The notes beneath the pieces are model-generated. The model saw only the letters and a list, made by a program, of their open reading frames with translations. It did not search any database and was not told the origin of the DNA. Made by a program: the position numbers and the translations under genes. From assembly GCA_030653975.1 (NCBI GenBank), contig JAURYH010000074.1, positions 1-34,886 on the forward strand: a stretch of 34,886 nt of DNA, written 5' to 3'. How positions within the stretch are numbered: position 1 is the first letter of the stretch; the number at the start of each line of letters is the position of its first letter. Below, piece by piece: positions 1 to 8,735 of the stretch. Source of the stretch: Hydrogenophaga sp. (GTDB lineage Bacteria; Pseudomonadota; Gammaproteobacteria; Burkholderiales; Burkholderiaceae_C).

Positions 1-2
1 GC

Positions 3-122
3 GCTGCGGAGCAGTTGCCAAAAATTGATCGCTGGCGTGTCCTGCTGGGCTACATCTGCGAGCGAATTACACGTCAAACCGTCTTGTCATCCCAGCCGTC
101 GGCCCTCGCGGGCGTCGGGTAA
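3..122 (+). CDS. possible C-terminal end of an unidentified protein (partial)
   Basis: An open frame runs in from the left edge and stops at TAA 120-122, giving 39 residues that include LPKIDRWRVLLGYICERI. The composition looks more like protein than the flanking frames do, but I recognise no family and the segment is very short. It may be the tail of a gene that starts outside the window, or chance. Confidence 0.2.
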   Translation, partial: AAEQLPKIDRWRVLLGYICERITRQTVLSSQPSALAGVG

Positions 123-372
123 CTGCGGTTTTTAGGTTCAATGGCCATGGGGATTGTTGGGGGTTCTTCTGAAGGCGCGATGCAAGCGCGGGACGGTGGG
201 CGCTGCCATCATGAATCCTGGTTGCGCCACATCAACTGTTCGGTGCACTTTGCCAGCAAAGCCGCACCTTCAAGCCAACAGGCCACACAAACAGGCCACA
301 AAAACAGAACGGTTCGAGAATTATGTCACGCCATTTCGGGGCAGCCCGGGCCGTCCGGTTGGGGGGGCGGGA
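123..372. other. gene-free stretch downstream of purB
   Basis: I find no convincing gene, RNA or terminator here. The only local structure is a short duplication: ACAGGCCACA occurs at 278 and again at 291 (period 13). Reading frames through this stretch are explained by high GC and the absence of stops. Confidence 0.5.
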
Positions 373-1890
<1,518 letters not shown>

Positions 1891-1925
1891 TCATGGGTGT
1901 CAGCCGCGGGCCGGGAATCGCTCGC

Positions 1926-1931
1926 TAAAAT
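1926..1931 (+). promoter_or_regulatory. candidate -10 box of the GST gene
   Basis: TAAAAT (5/6 to consensus) lies 37 bases before the GST ATG. Its context CTAAAATGGCCGG matches the purB context CTACAATGGCGGG at 11 of 13 positions on the opposite strand. No clear -35 box is visible. Confidence 0.35.
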
Positions 1932-1968
1932 GGCCGGTCCGCGGTCTACCGTGCAACATGCCTGCTTC

Positions 1969-2583
1969 ATGAAACTCATCGGCGCCATCACCAGCCCTTA
2001 CGTGCGCAAAGTGCGCATCGTCATGGCCGAGAAGAAGCTGGACTACCAGTTCCTGCCGGAAGACGTGTGGTCCGCCGACACGAAAATCGCCGCGTCCAAC
2101 CCGCTGGGCAAGGTGCCCTGCCTGGTCATGGAAGGCGGCGAAGCGGTGTTTGACTCGCGCGTGATCGTCGAATACCTGGACACGCTGTCGCCGGTGGGCA
2201 AGCTGATTCCGTCCCAGGGGCGCGAACGCGCCGAGGTGAAAACCTGGGAAGCGCTGGCCGATGGCGTGCTCGACGCCGCCATCCTCGCGCGGCTGGAAGC
2301 CACCTGGCCCGGCCGCACCGATGCGCAGCGCTGCGACGCCTGGATCGAGCGCCAGATCGGCAAGATCCACGCCGCCCTGGCCTCCGTGAGCCAGGGCCTG
2401 GGCGACAAGCCCTTCTGCTCGGGCATCCACTTCAGCCTGTCCGATGTGGCCGTGGGCTGCGCGCTGGGTTACCTGGACTTCCGGTTCCCGGACATCGACT
2501 GGCGCACGCCGTATCCCAACCTGGCCAAGCTCAGCGACAAGCTGGCGCTGCGTCAGAGTTTCTCGGACACGCGGCCGGAGTAG
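1969..2583 (+). CDS. glutathione S-transferase family protein
   Basis: This 204-residue cytosolic GST-fold protein probably conjugates glutathione to electrophiles or works in stress defence; the substrate cannot be read from sequence. The N-terminal thioredoxin-like domain (about 1-75) begins MKLIGAITSPYVRKVRIV and includes NPLGKVPCLVMEGG and the glutathione-binding DSRVIVEYLD segment. The C-terminal helical domain follows, with the FSLSDVAVGCALGYLD motif typical of the family. The frame is open far upstream, but homology begins at this ATG, so I place the start at 1969. It diverges from purB and converges on the SnoaL-like gene across a GC-rich repeat. Confidence 0.93.
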   Translation: MKLIGAITSPYVRKVRIVMAEKKLDYQFLPEDVWSADTKIAASNPLGKVPCLVMEGGEAVFDSRVIVEYLDTLSPVGKLIPSQGRERAEVKTWEALADGVLDAAILARLEATWPGRTDAQRCDAWIERQIGKIHAALASVSQGLGDKPFCSGIHFSLSDVAVGCALGYLDFRFPDIDWRTPYPNLAKLSDKLALRQSFSDTRPE

Positions 2584-2697
2584 CCACACCCCCGCGCCGC
2601 GCCCAAGGGCCGTGCCTTGCAGGCCGCGTCATCGTCAGAGCCGATGACTCTTCGTCCCGTCCAAGCCTGCGCAGGCAGGCTGGGAGCCGCGGTCCTC

Positions 2698-2756
2698 AGC
2701 CCCCTCAAGGGGGCGATGCCTGCGGCCTGGCAAAGCCAGTTCCGCGGCATCCTGGG
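2698..2756. repeat. GC-rich interspersed repeat, copy A
   Basis: The core CCCCCTCAAGGGGGC (2700-2714) is a near-palindrome. It is followed by GCGGCCTGGCAAAGCCAG and a TTCCGCGGCATCCTGG-like tail. The same arrangement is found at 18378-18436, and the core recurs inside glnE near 11694. This copy lies between two convergent genes and could act as a bidirectional terminator; that role is inference. Confidence 0.6.
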
Positions 2757-2804
2757 TTAAAGCCCGCGCGCCGGAGACGGCGCTGCTTTCTCTGGCCTGA
2801 TGCT

Positions 2805-3248
2805 TCAGCTGTTCGCCCTGCGTTTCAGCCAGCGCATGAGCGCTCCCAACCCGGGCAGCTTTTGGTACAGCTCCTCGGCCGCGTCCCAGTAGTCGCGGTG
2901 TTCGCGGATGCGGCCGTCTTCGGCCAGCGTGAGGTGTGAGCCGCCGCGGATCACCTGCTCCGTCACGGTGTCGAAGCGTTTGAAGCGGAAGCGGAATTCC
3001 CACACCAGAAAGGCCTGTGCACCATCGACGATCTGCTGCGTCACGACGAAGCGCGGTTCGTTCAGCGCCACGAACATGTGTTCGAAGATGCGTGTGATCG
3101 CCGGGATGCCTTGCACCTCGTTGAACGGGTCCTTGAAGCGGGCGTCCGGCGTGTAGAACGTTGCCAGCTGCGCCAGGCTGCCGGGCGCGAGCGATTCAAA
3201 CCAGCGGGTGATGCCGGTCACGGCGGCGCGGCTGTCTTCGGTGTGCAT
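2805..3248 (-). CDS. SnoaL/NTF2-like protein
   Basis: This 147-residue protein has the short cone-fold SnoaL/NTF2 pattern: an N-terminal helix (ITRWFESLAPGSLAQLATFYTPDARFKDPF), then strands ending in GRIREHRDYWDAAEELYQKLP. Such proteins are small-molecule isomerases, cyclases or binding proteins; the ligand here is unknown. It is the last gene of the eight-gene operon, 6 bases after the short-chain dehydrogenase. The same pairing of NTF2-like protein, SDR and CFA-like enzyme recurs in bacterial light or singlet-oxygen stress clusters, so a role in modifying an oxidised lipid product is plausible but unproven. Confidence 0.85.
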   Translation of the reverse strand: MHTEDSRAAVTGITRWFESLAPGSLAQLATFYTPDARFKDPFNEVQGIPAITRIFEHMFVALNEPRFVVTQQIVDGAQAFLVWEFRFRFKRFDTVTEQVIRGGSHLTLAEDGRIREHRDYWDAAEELYQKLPGLGALMRWLKRRANS

Positions 3249-3254
3249 GCGGGT

Positions 3255-4130
3255 TTATAGCCCGGTGAAGCGCCGCACGGCCGGGAAATAGGCGCGGTAG
3301 GGCAGCAGGCGCAGCAGCTTCATCCAGCGTGTGAAACGCTTGGGGTAGTGGATGTCGAAGGCGCCGCGCGCCCAGCCGTTCAGCATGGCCGCGGCGGCCT
3401 GCTCGGGTGTGATGAGCGAGGGCATGCTGAAGTTGTTTTGCGCCGTCAGGGGCGTCTGCACGAAACCCGGGTGCACCACGCTCACGCCCAGGCCGAGCGG
3501 CTCCAGGTCGAGGTAGAGCGTTTCGGCGAGGTGGGTGAGCGCGGCCTTGGTGGGGCCGTAGGCGAGGCTCTTGGGCAGGCCGCGAAAACCCGCCACGCTG
3601 CTGATGAGGCTGATGTGGCCGCTGCCGCGCGCGATCAGTCCGGGCAACACGGCGTCGAGCACGTTCAGGGCGCCGCTGTAGTTGATCGCCAGGTGTTGCT
3701 GCAGCTCGCCCAGGTCGAACTCGGTGGCGCGCATCTCGCGGTAGTGGCCGGCGCAATAGAGCACCAGATCGAGCGGACCCTGCGCCAGCACCGCGCGCGC
3801 GGTGGCCGCCACGGCGGCGGTGTCGGTCACGTCCAGCGGCCAGGCCTGCACCGGGGTCGCTGTGCCGGTGCGGGTGTGTTGCGCCACCAGGCGCTCCAGC
3901 GCCGCCGCGCCGCGTGCCGACACCTGCACGCTGGCACCGCGTTCGATCAGCGCTTCGGCGGTGGCCAGGCCGATGCCGCTGGACGCACCGATCACCCAGA
4001 CCCGCAGGCCGCGCCAGTCGGTGATGGGCGGGTTGAAAGGCTTCAGCAGCGACCAGCCCGGGTGTGGCGGGCGGATGGCCGGTGGCGACCGGTCAGGCGC
4101 TTTTTCAACGAATGCGAGGGGAAGGGTCAT
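3255..4130 (-). CDS. SDR-family NAD(P)-dependent oxidoreductase
   Basis: This 291-residue classical short-chain dehydrogenase has the Rossmann motif GASSGIG at 48-54, a Ser at about 178 in ISSVAG, and the catalytic YxxxK as Tyr191 and Lys195 (YGPTK). The usual NNAG is replaced by YCAG near 125-128. About 40 extra residues precede the Rossmann fold, and a basic C-terminal tail (FTRWMKLLRLLPYRAYFPAVRRF) looks membrane-associating, suggesting a lipid-linked substrate. It starts 7 bases after the DUF3833 stop and ends 6 bases before the SnoaL-like start, so it is within the same operon. The exact substrate is unknown. Confidence 0.9.
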   Translation of the reverse strand: MTLPLAFVEKAPDRSPPAIRPPHPGWSLLKPFNPPITDWRGLRVWVIGASSGIGLATAEALIERGASVQVSARGAAALERLVAQHTRTGTATPVQAWPLDVTDTAAVAATARAVLAQGPLDLVLYCAGHYREMRATEFDLGELQQHLAINYSGALNVLDAVLPGLIARGSGHISLISSVAGFRGLPKSLAYGPTKAALTHLAETLYLDLEPLGLGVSVVHPGFVQTPLTAQNNFSMPSLITPEQAAAAMLNGWARGAFDIHYPKRFTRWMKLLRLLPYRAYFPAVRRFTGL

Positions 4131-4137
4131 GGGGTGC

Positions 4138-4677
4138 TCAGGCGGGACGTTTGACGAAGGAGAGCGTGACCTCGCCGAGGTGGATGCCGAACTTGCTCAT
4201 GGAGGCCTTGTTGAGCATCACGCTGTCGTTCATGAGGTACATCCAGTCGTCGAACTCGACATGCCAGACCTTGCCGTCCACCGGCAACGCCAGCGTGTAG
4301 CCCCAGCGGAAGGCGTTGCCGCGTGCTTCGCCCTGGGCGGTGCCGATCACGTCGTCGGCCGTGCCGGTGTAGCGGCCGTTGCCCAGGTGCTTGAGGCGCC
4401 AGATGCGTTTCTGCGTCGTGCCGTCCGAGTAGCTGAAGTCTTCGTCGAGCACGCCGTCTTCGCCGGTCCAGGTGCAGCGCATCACCACGGTGAAGCGTTT
4501 GACCACCTTGCCCGAGCGGTCGGTGAAGACACCGTAGGCGTCGAGGGTGCCGTTGAAATAGCTGCGCAGGTCGAGGGTGGGGCGGTCGTTCGCGTAGTCG
4601 CCGATCTGGGGGCCGGCACAGCCGGTCAGGACGGCCAGCGAGGCCACGCCGGTGGTGAGCAGGAGGCGACGTTTCAT
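4138..4677 (-). CDS. DUF3833 family lipoprotein
   Basis: This 179-residue predicted lipoprotein has the signal MKRRLLLTTGVASLAVLTGC with an LTGC lipobox. The mature part is a beta-rich lipocalin-like domain (RSYFNGTLDAYGVFTDRSG, FSYSDGTTQKRIWRL) characteristic, as I recall, of DUF3833. The ATG overlaps the TGA of the transporter gene (ATGA), indicating translational coupling and fixing the start at 4677. Function is unknown. Its location in the operon with a fatty-acid methyltransferase and an SDR fits handling of a lipophilic molecule in the periplasm, which is inference. Confidence 0.85.
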   Translation of the reverse strand: MKRRLLLTTGVASLAVLTGCAGPQIGDYANDRPTLDLRSYFNGTLDAYGVFTDRSGKVVKRFTVVMRCTWTGEDGVLDEDFSYSDGTTQKRIWRLKHLGNGRYTGTADDVIGTAQGEARGNAFRWGYTLALPVDGKVWHVEFDDWMYLMNDSVMLNKASMSKFGIHLGEVTLSFVKRPA

Positions 4678-6035
4678 GGGTGGGCTTTCAGCGGGTTGGG
4701 GGTGGGGCCGGCCGTGGTTTCCGGGCGGATGTGCAGGGTGTAGAGCAGCGCGCCCGCCGCGAGCTTGAGCGCGCAGGGCAGCAGGCAGTAGGCGAACGTG
4801 AGGGTCTGCAGGGCTTCGGGCGAACGGGCGCCCGGCGTGTAGCCGAACCAGGCCAGCAGCGGCAGGGCGAGCCCGGCGGCGAGCGCCAGGTTGAGCTTGG
4901 TGGCGAAACTCCACCAGCCGAAATACGCGCCCTCGCGCTGGCCGCGTTCGCCCAGCTGCCCGATCACACCGGCGAGCATGGCACCCGGCAGCGCCAGGTC
5001 GGTGCCCAGCGCGATGCCCGAGAGCGCGCAGACGATCAGGAAGGGCACGGCATCGCCCGCGCCCAGCGTGGCGGCCCAGATGAACACCGCGACCGCCAGC
5101 GCCATGCCGGCCAGCCAGGTGCGCGCCAGGCCGAACCGGGCCACCAGGCGCACCCACAGCGGCAGGGAGAGCGCGGCCAACAGGAAGTACGTGGCCAGAA
5201 AGGCCGGCTCCAGCGCGGACGGCGCCTGCAACCGGTCCTGCACGAAGAACAGCACCAGCGTGGCCGGGATGGCGCTCGCCGTGCCGTTGAGCACGAACAC
5301 CGCCAGCAGTTTCCGGAACGCGGGCTGGCGCAGCGGCGAGCGGCCTGGCAGCAGCGCGGCAACGGGTGCTGCGCGAAGCGCGTTGGATGGTGTCATCACG
5401 GGCGCGAGGGAGCGGCTCCAGACCCAGCAGCCCAGCGCCAGCAACACGGCGAAGCTGGCCACCGTGGCGCCCAGGCCCAGCGTTCCGGGCAAGACCGCGG
5501 CGAGCAAAACGCCGAGCAGCGCCAGTCCCTCGCGCCAGGCCACCACGCGGCTGCGCTGCGCTTCGTTGCCGCCGAGCCGCGCGCCCCAGGCCTGGTGGGC
5601 CACGCTCACGACGCTGAACGCGGTGTAGGTGATCGCCATCACGCCGCCGGCCCAGCCCAGCAGGGCGACCATGCCGTGGTCGCGCACGGCGGCCGGCGGA
5701 AACAGCAGACCCCACAGCCCGAGCGCCAGCACCACCGCGGCCAGCGCCGCAGCGCCCAGCACCGCGCCGGCGGAGCGTGCAAAAAGGCGGTCGCACCAGC
5801 GGCCGATCCAGGGGTCGAGCACGGCGTCGATCAGGCGCGCGCCGAGCAGCACGGCGCCCAGCGCGGCCAGCGGCGCGGCGAATGTGCGGGCGTAGTGGTT
5901 GGGCAGGATGACGTAGAGCGGCAGCGCCACGAAAGCCAGCGGCAGGCCCAGCAGCCCGTAGCGCAGACCATGACGCCAGCCGCCGGGCGCGGTGAAGCGC
6001 GCGGCGGGCTCGGCGGCGGGCACCATGGAGTTCAT
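4674..6035 (-). CDS. MFS transporter, GPH (melibiose symporter-like) type
   Basis: This 453-residue inner-membrane protein has about 12 hydrophobic segments and the glycoside-pentoside-hexuronide symporter pattern: an early LPLYVILPNHY segment, then LIDAVLDPWIGRWCDR in the first cytoplasmic loop. The substrate is unlikely to be a sugar given the neighbours; lipid or lipid-precursor movement is an inference. I start at ATG 6035 because GGAGGG lies about 8 bases upstream; an upstream alternative at 6059 has no such site. A 63-base gap with a small hairpin separates it from the preceding gene. A comparable transporter, as I recall, sits in the RpoE/ChrR-controlled RSP_1087-1091 operon of Rhodobacter sphaeroides. 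Confidence 0.9.
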   Translation of the reverse strand: MNSMVPAAEPAARFTAPGGWRHGLRYGLLGLPLAFVALPLYVILPNHYARTFAAPLAALGAVLLGARLIDAVLDPWIGRWCDRLFARSAGAVLGAAALAAVVLALGLWGLLFPPAAVRDHGMVALLGWAGGVMAITYTAFSVVSVAHQAWGARLGGNEAQRSRVVAWREGLALLGVLLAAVLPGTLGLGATVASFAVLLALGCWVWSRSLAPVMTPSNALRAAPVAALLPGRSPLRQPAFRKLLAVFVLNGTASAIPATLVLFFVQDRLQAPSALEPAFLATYFLLAALSLPLWVRLVARFGLARTWLAGMALAVAVFIWAATLGAGDAVPFLIVCALSGIALGTDLALPGAMLAGVIGQLGERGQREGAYFGWWSFATKLNLALAAGLALPLLAWFGYTPGARSPEALQTLTFAYCLLPCALKLAAGALLYTLHIRPETTAGPTPNPLKAHP

Positions 6036-6053
6036 TGGACTACCCTCCGTGCT

Positions 6054-6069
6054 TCGCACTTCGGTGCGA
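6054..6069. other. small perfect hairpin in the operon gap
   Basis: TCGCAC-TTCG-GTGCGA forms a 6-bp stem with a four-base loop in the only sizeable gap of the left operon. It lies about 10 bases 5' of the transporter ribosome-binding site on the minus strand. No T-run follows, so it is not a classic terminator. It could stabilise a processed end or tune expression. Confidence 0.4.
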
Positions 6070-6098
6070 GCTGGCTTGGGAGCGGCCCGGCGCTGCGC

Positions 6099-6671
6099 TC
6101 ATGGCTGTCGCGCCTGGGCCAGTGGCTGCAGCAGGTTGTCGCGCATGCGCGGCTGCGAGGTCCTGGGCGAGAGCCAGATGCCGAAGAACAGGCGGGCGAA
6201 GCTGGCGTCGGCGATCTCGCCGCGCCATTGGCCGTTCAGGTAGAAGCGCGCGCCGCTGCCCGGCACATGCACGCCGGTGATGCGGTCGCCGCGCTGCACG
6301 TCGGGGAACAGCGCGCTCATGGCCGCCAGCCACTGGGCGGCCTGCTGCGGGCTGACGCTGGCGAGGCCGCGCATTTCGTCGATCGAACGCTCGGCGATGT
6401 CGCGCCCCTTGAAGGGGCGCAGGTAGTTCAGCTCCAGGCCGAAGCGGTGTTCGGCGTAGCGCTGCGCCTCAAAGCCCGGCGCGGTCCACAGGCTGGCGTC
6501 GTAGACCTCGAAGCCCCACACGCGCAGCCGCGCCTGGCCCACGGCCTGGTGGTCCTTGAGCGCGGCGTCGAGCGTGGGCTCCGGTGTGCTGGCGTGCAGC
6601 GCGGCGCCTGGCGCACCGGCCAGCGCGAGCGCCAGCCAGAGGGCGCGGGTGTTCGGGCGTAGGTTGTTCAT
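6099..6671 (-). CDS. secreted chalcone-isomerase-like protein
   Basis: This 190-residue protein begins with a Sec signal (MNNLRPNTRALWLALALAGAPGAALHA) and continues with a chalcone-isomerase-fold domain: VGQARLRVWGFEVYDASLW, FGLELNYLRPFKGRDIAERSIDEMR, and GARFYLNGQWRGEI. Bacterial members are not flavonoid enzymes in general; some bind fatty acids or heme, so the activity here is open. A TTG start at 6698 overlapping the preceding stop is possible, but ATG 6671 begins the signal peptide properly. The gene directly follows the CFA-like methyltransferase in the operon. Confidence 0.85.
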   Translation of the reverse strand: MNNLRPNTRALWLALALAGAPGAALHASTPEPTLDAALKDHQAVGQARLRVWGFEVYDASLWTAPGFEAQRYAEHRFGLELNYLRPFKGRDIAERSIDEMRGLASVSPQQAAQWLAAMSALFPDVQRGDRITGVHVPGSGARFYLNGQWRGEIADASFARLFFGIWLSPRTSQPRMRDNLLQPLAQARQP

Positions 6672-6694
6672 GGCGGGTTCCGGCGGTCGGGCGG

Positions 6695-7918
6695 TCAATC
6701 GGGTTTGCGCAGCGTGAACTGCACGACGTCGACGCTGCCCTCGGCGAACGCCGCTTCGCAGTAGGCGAGGTAGAACTCCCAGATGCGCAGGAAACGCTGG
6801 TCGAAACCGAGCCGCAGCACGCGCTCCTGCTGGTGCAGGAAGGCGTCGCGCCAGAGCTGCAGCGTGCGCGCGTAGTCGGGACCGAAGGCGAACTGGTCGA
6901 TCACTTCCAGCCCGGCGCGCTGTGCCTCGGCGCGGAACGCGCGCGGGCAGGGCAGGCAGCCGCCGGGGAAGATGTACTGCTGGATGAAGTCGGTGCCCTG
7001 GATGTAGCGCTCGAAATGTTCGTCGGCGATGACGATGCTCTGGATGCAGACACGGCCGCCGGGTTTGAGCAGGCGCGCGACCGACTGGAAGTAGGTCGGC
7101 CAGTACTCGCGGCCCACGGCCTCGACCATCTCGATCGAGCAGATGGCGTCGTAGGGACCATCCTGGATGTCCCTGTAGTCCTGCAAGCGCAGGTCAGTCT
7201 TCGACGACGTGCCCAGCCGCTCCATGCGCTGCTGCGCAAACGCCAGCTGCTCGGTGGACAGCGTCACGCCGGTGAGCGAGGCGCCGAACTCGGTGGTCGC
7301 CATCTCGGCCAGCGCGCCCCAGCCGCAGCCGATCTCCAGCACGCGGTGCCCGCTCTGAACGCCGGCCATGTTCAGCGCGCGTCGCACCTTGGCGTGTTGC
7401 GCGGCCACCATGTCCTGCTCCGGCGTTTCGAACAGGGCCGACGAGTAGTTCATCGTGCCGTCGAGCCAGAGTTGATAGAAGGCGTTGCCGAGGTCGTAGT
7501 GGGCGTGGATGTTCTTGCGGCTGTTGGTCCTGGAGTTGCGGTTGAGCTTGTGCCGGACCCAGTAGGCGAGCCGCCCGAACCAGGAGCCGTAGATCACGTC
7601 TTCGATGTCGCGCCGGTTGGCGATGAAGAGGCGCAGCAGGTCGGTCAGGTTGGGCGTGTGCCAGTCGCCCGCGAGGTAACTTTCGGCGAAACCGATGTCG
7701 CCCGATTTCAGGGCCGCGCCAAACACGGCCCAGTTGTGAAGGGACAGGCTGGCGTGGATGCCGTCGCCGTTGCCGAAGCGCTGCACCGAACCATCGGGCA
7801 GTTGCAGCGTGAGGCTGCCGTGGCGCAGGCGCTGCAGCAGTTGCAGGGTGCTGCGGGCGGCGGCGGGGGCACTTCGGGGCAGGGCGAAACCGGCGTTGGG
7901 GGCGGTGGTGCTGTTCAT
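6695..7918 (-). CDS. CFA-synthase-like SAM-dependent fatty acyl-phospholipid methyltransferase
   Basis: This 407-residue protein aligns along most of its length with E. coli Cfa. It has the HYDLGN segment (140-145), the SAM-binding LEIGCGWGALAEMA (194-207), QDYRD (246-250) and the YIFPGGCLP block (315-323). Three key positions were compared from memory of the E. coli sequence. Cys139 corresponds to Ser160 here, and His266 to Gln293, while Glu239 (Glu266 here) and Tyr317 (Tyr349) are kept. Loss of two bicarbonate ligands suggests methyl transfer without ring closure, as in UfaM-type enzymes of furan fatty acid synthesis. Substrate would be unsaturated acyl chains in membrane phospholipid. It starts 25 bases after the DUF1365 gene. 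Confidence 0.92.
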   Translation of the reverse strand: MNSTTAPNAGFALPRSAPAAARSTLQLLQRLRHGSLTLQLPDGSVQRFGNGDGIHASLSLHNWAVFGAALKSGDIGFAESYLAGDWHTPNLTDLLRLFIANRRDIEDVIYGSWFGRLAYWVRHKLNRNSRTNSRKNIHAHYDLGNAFYQLWLDGTMNYSSALFETPEQDMVAAQHAKVRRALNMAGVQSGHRVLEIGCGWGALAEMATTEFGASLTGVTLSTEQLAFAQQRMERLGTSSKTDLRLQDYRDIQDGPYDAICSIEMVEAVGREYWPTYFQSVARLLKPGGRVCIQSIVIADEHFERYIQGTDFIQQYIFPGGCLPCPRAFRAEAQRAGLEVIDQFAFGPDYARTLQLWRDAFLHQQERVLRLGFDQRFLRIWEFYLAYCEAAFAEGSVDVVQFTLRKPD

Positions 7919-7943
7919 GGCGGCGGTGGGCAGCGGTGGAGGA

Positions 7944-8735
7944 TCAGAGGGCAGGCGGTGGGGCGTCGCCCGCGGTGACGAAGTCGCGCGGTGGCTCGGG
8001 CTGGCGGAAGAAGGGTGCTCGCTTGATCCACAGGCGCAACGCCTGCCAGTGGATGCGTGCGATCACGCCGAAGGTCATGGCCGGGTAGCGCCAGAGCGCG
8101 CGGCGCACGCTCCGCGGATCCAGCGGCTGCAGCTGGCCGCTGACGCTGGTGTTGATCAGCACCGCTTCGCCGGGCGCGTCGAAGTAGTCGATGCGCGCGA
8201 CGGTGCGGTCGTGTCCGTCGACGCTGCTGCGCATGAAGACGAAGCGGTACTGGCCACGCACCGGGCAGAAGGGCGAGACGTGGAACACCTTGTCCGCCGT
8301 GCAGGGCACGCCGTAGACCGGGTTCTCCAGCAGGTAGCAGTGGCGCTCGCCGAAGGTGTTGTTGACCTCGGCCACCACGGCGCGCAGCGAACCATCGGCG
8401 CGGTGGGCGTACCAGAAGCTCACCGGTTTGAAGCTGTAGCCGAAGACGCGCGGGTAGGCGTGCAGCCAGACCTCGCCGGCGGCGTCGGTGATGCCGTGTT
8501 GCTGCAGCAGTTCGTCGAGCCAGGCCAGGCTGTCGCTGCGGCCGTCGCCGTGGTCGGCATCGTGGAAAGCGAGCGCGGCGCGGCGGTTGCGTGCGAGTGC
8601 GCCATTGCCCTGCGCGCGCAGGCTGCGCATCGGCAGCATGAGGAAATACGTGGGGTAGGCGAAAGCGTGGTGGTTCGGCCGGTGGCGCGTGTGGCGCACC
8701 TGGCCGAAACCGATCATGGCCTGTTCGGCATTCAC
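7944..8735 (-). CDS. DUF1365 family protein
   Basis: This 263-residue protein shows DUF1365 features: the VRHTRHRPNHHAFAYPTYFLMLP start, YPRVFGYSFKPVSFWY, EVNNTFGERHCYLL, KVFHVSPF and a late RIHWQALRLW. The GTG at 8735 overlaps the preceding TGA (GTGA), so I take it as the start; an internal ATG at 8717 is an alternative. No catalytic mechanism is established in general. The tight pairing with an FAD oxidoreductase and a CFA-like enzyme is widespread. In Rhodobacter sphaeroides a pair of this kind is linked, as I recall, to furan fatty acid formation (UfaD and UfaO), so a role as lipid oxygenase or oxidase is plausible. Confidence 0.9.
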   Translation of the reverse strand: MNAEQAMIGFGQVRHTRHRPNHHAFAYPTYFLMLPMRSLRAQGNGALARNRRAALAFHDADHGDGRSDSLAWLDELLQQHGITDAAGEVWLHAYPRVFGYSFKPVSFWYAHRADGSLRAVVAEVNNTFGERHCYLLENPVYGVPCTADKVFHVSPFCPVRGQYRFVFMRSSVDGHDRTVARIDYFDAPGEAVLINTSVSGQLQPLDPRSVRRALWRYPAMTFGVIARIHWQALRLWIKRAPFFRQPEPPRDFVTAGDAPPPAL

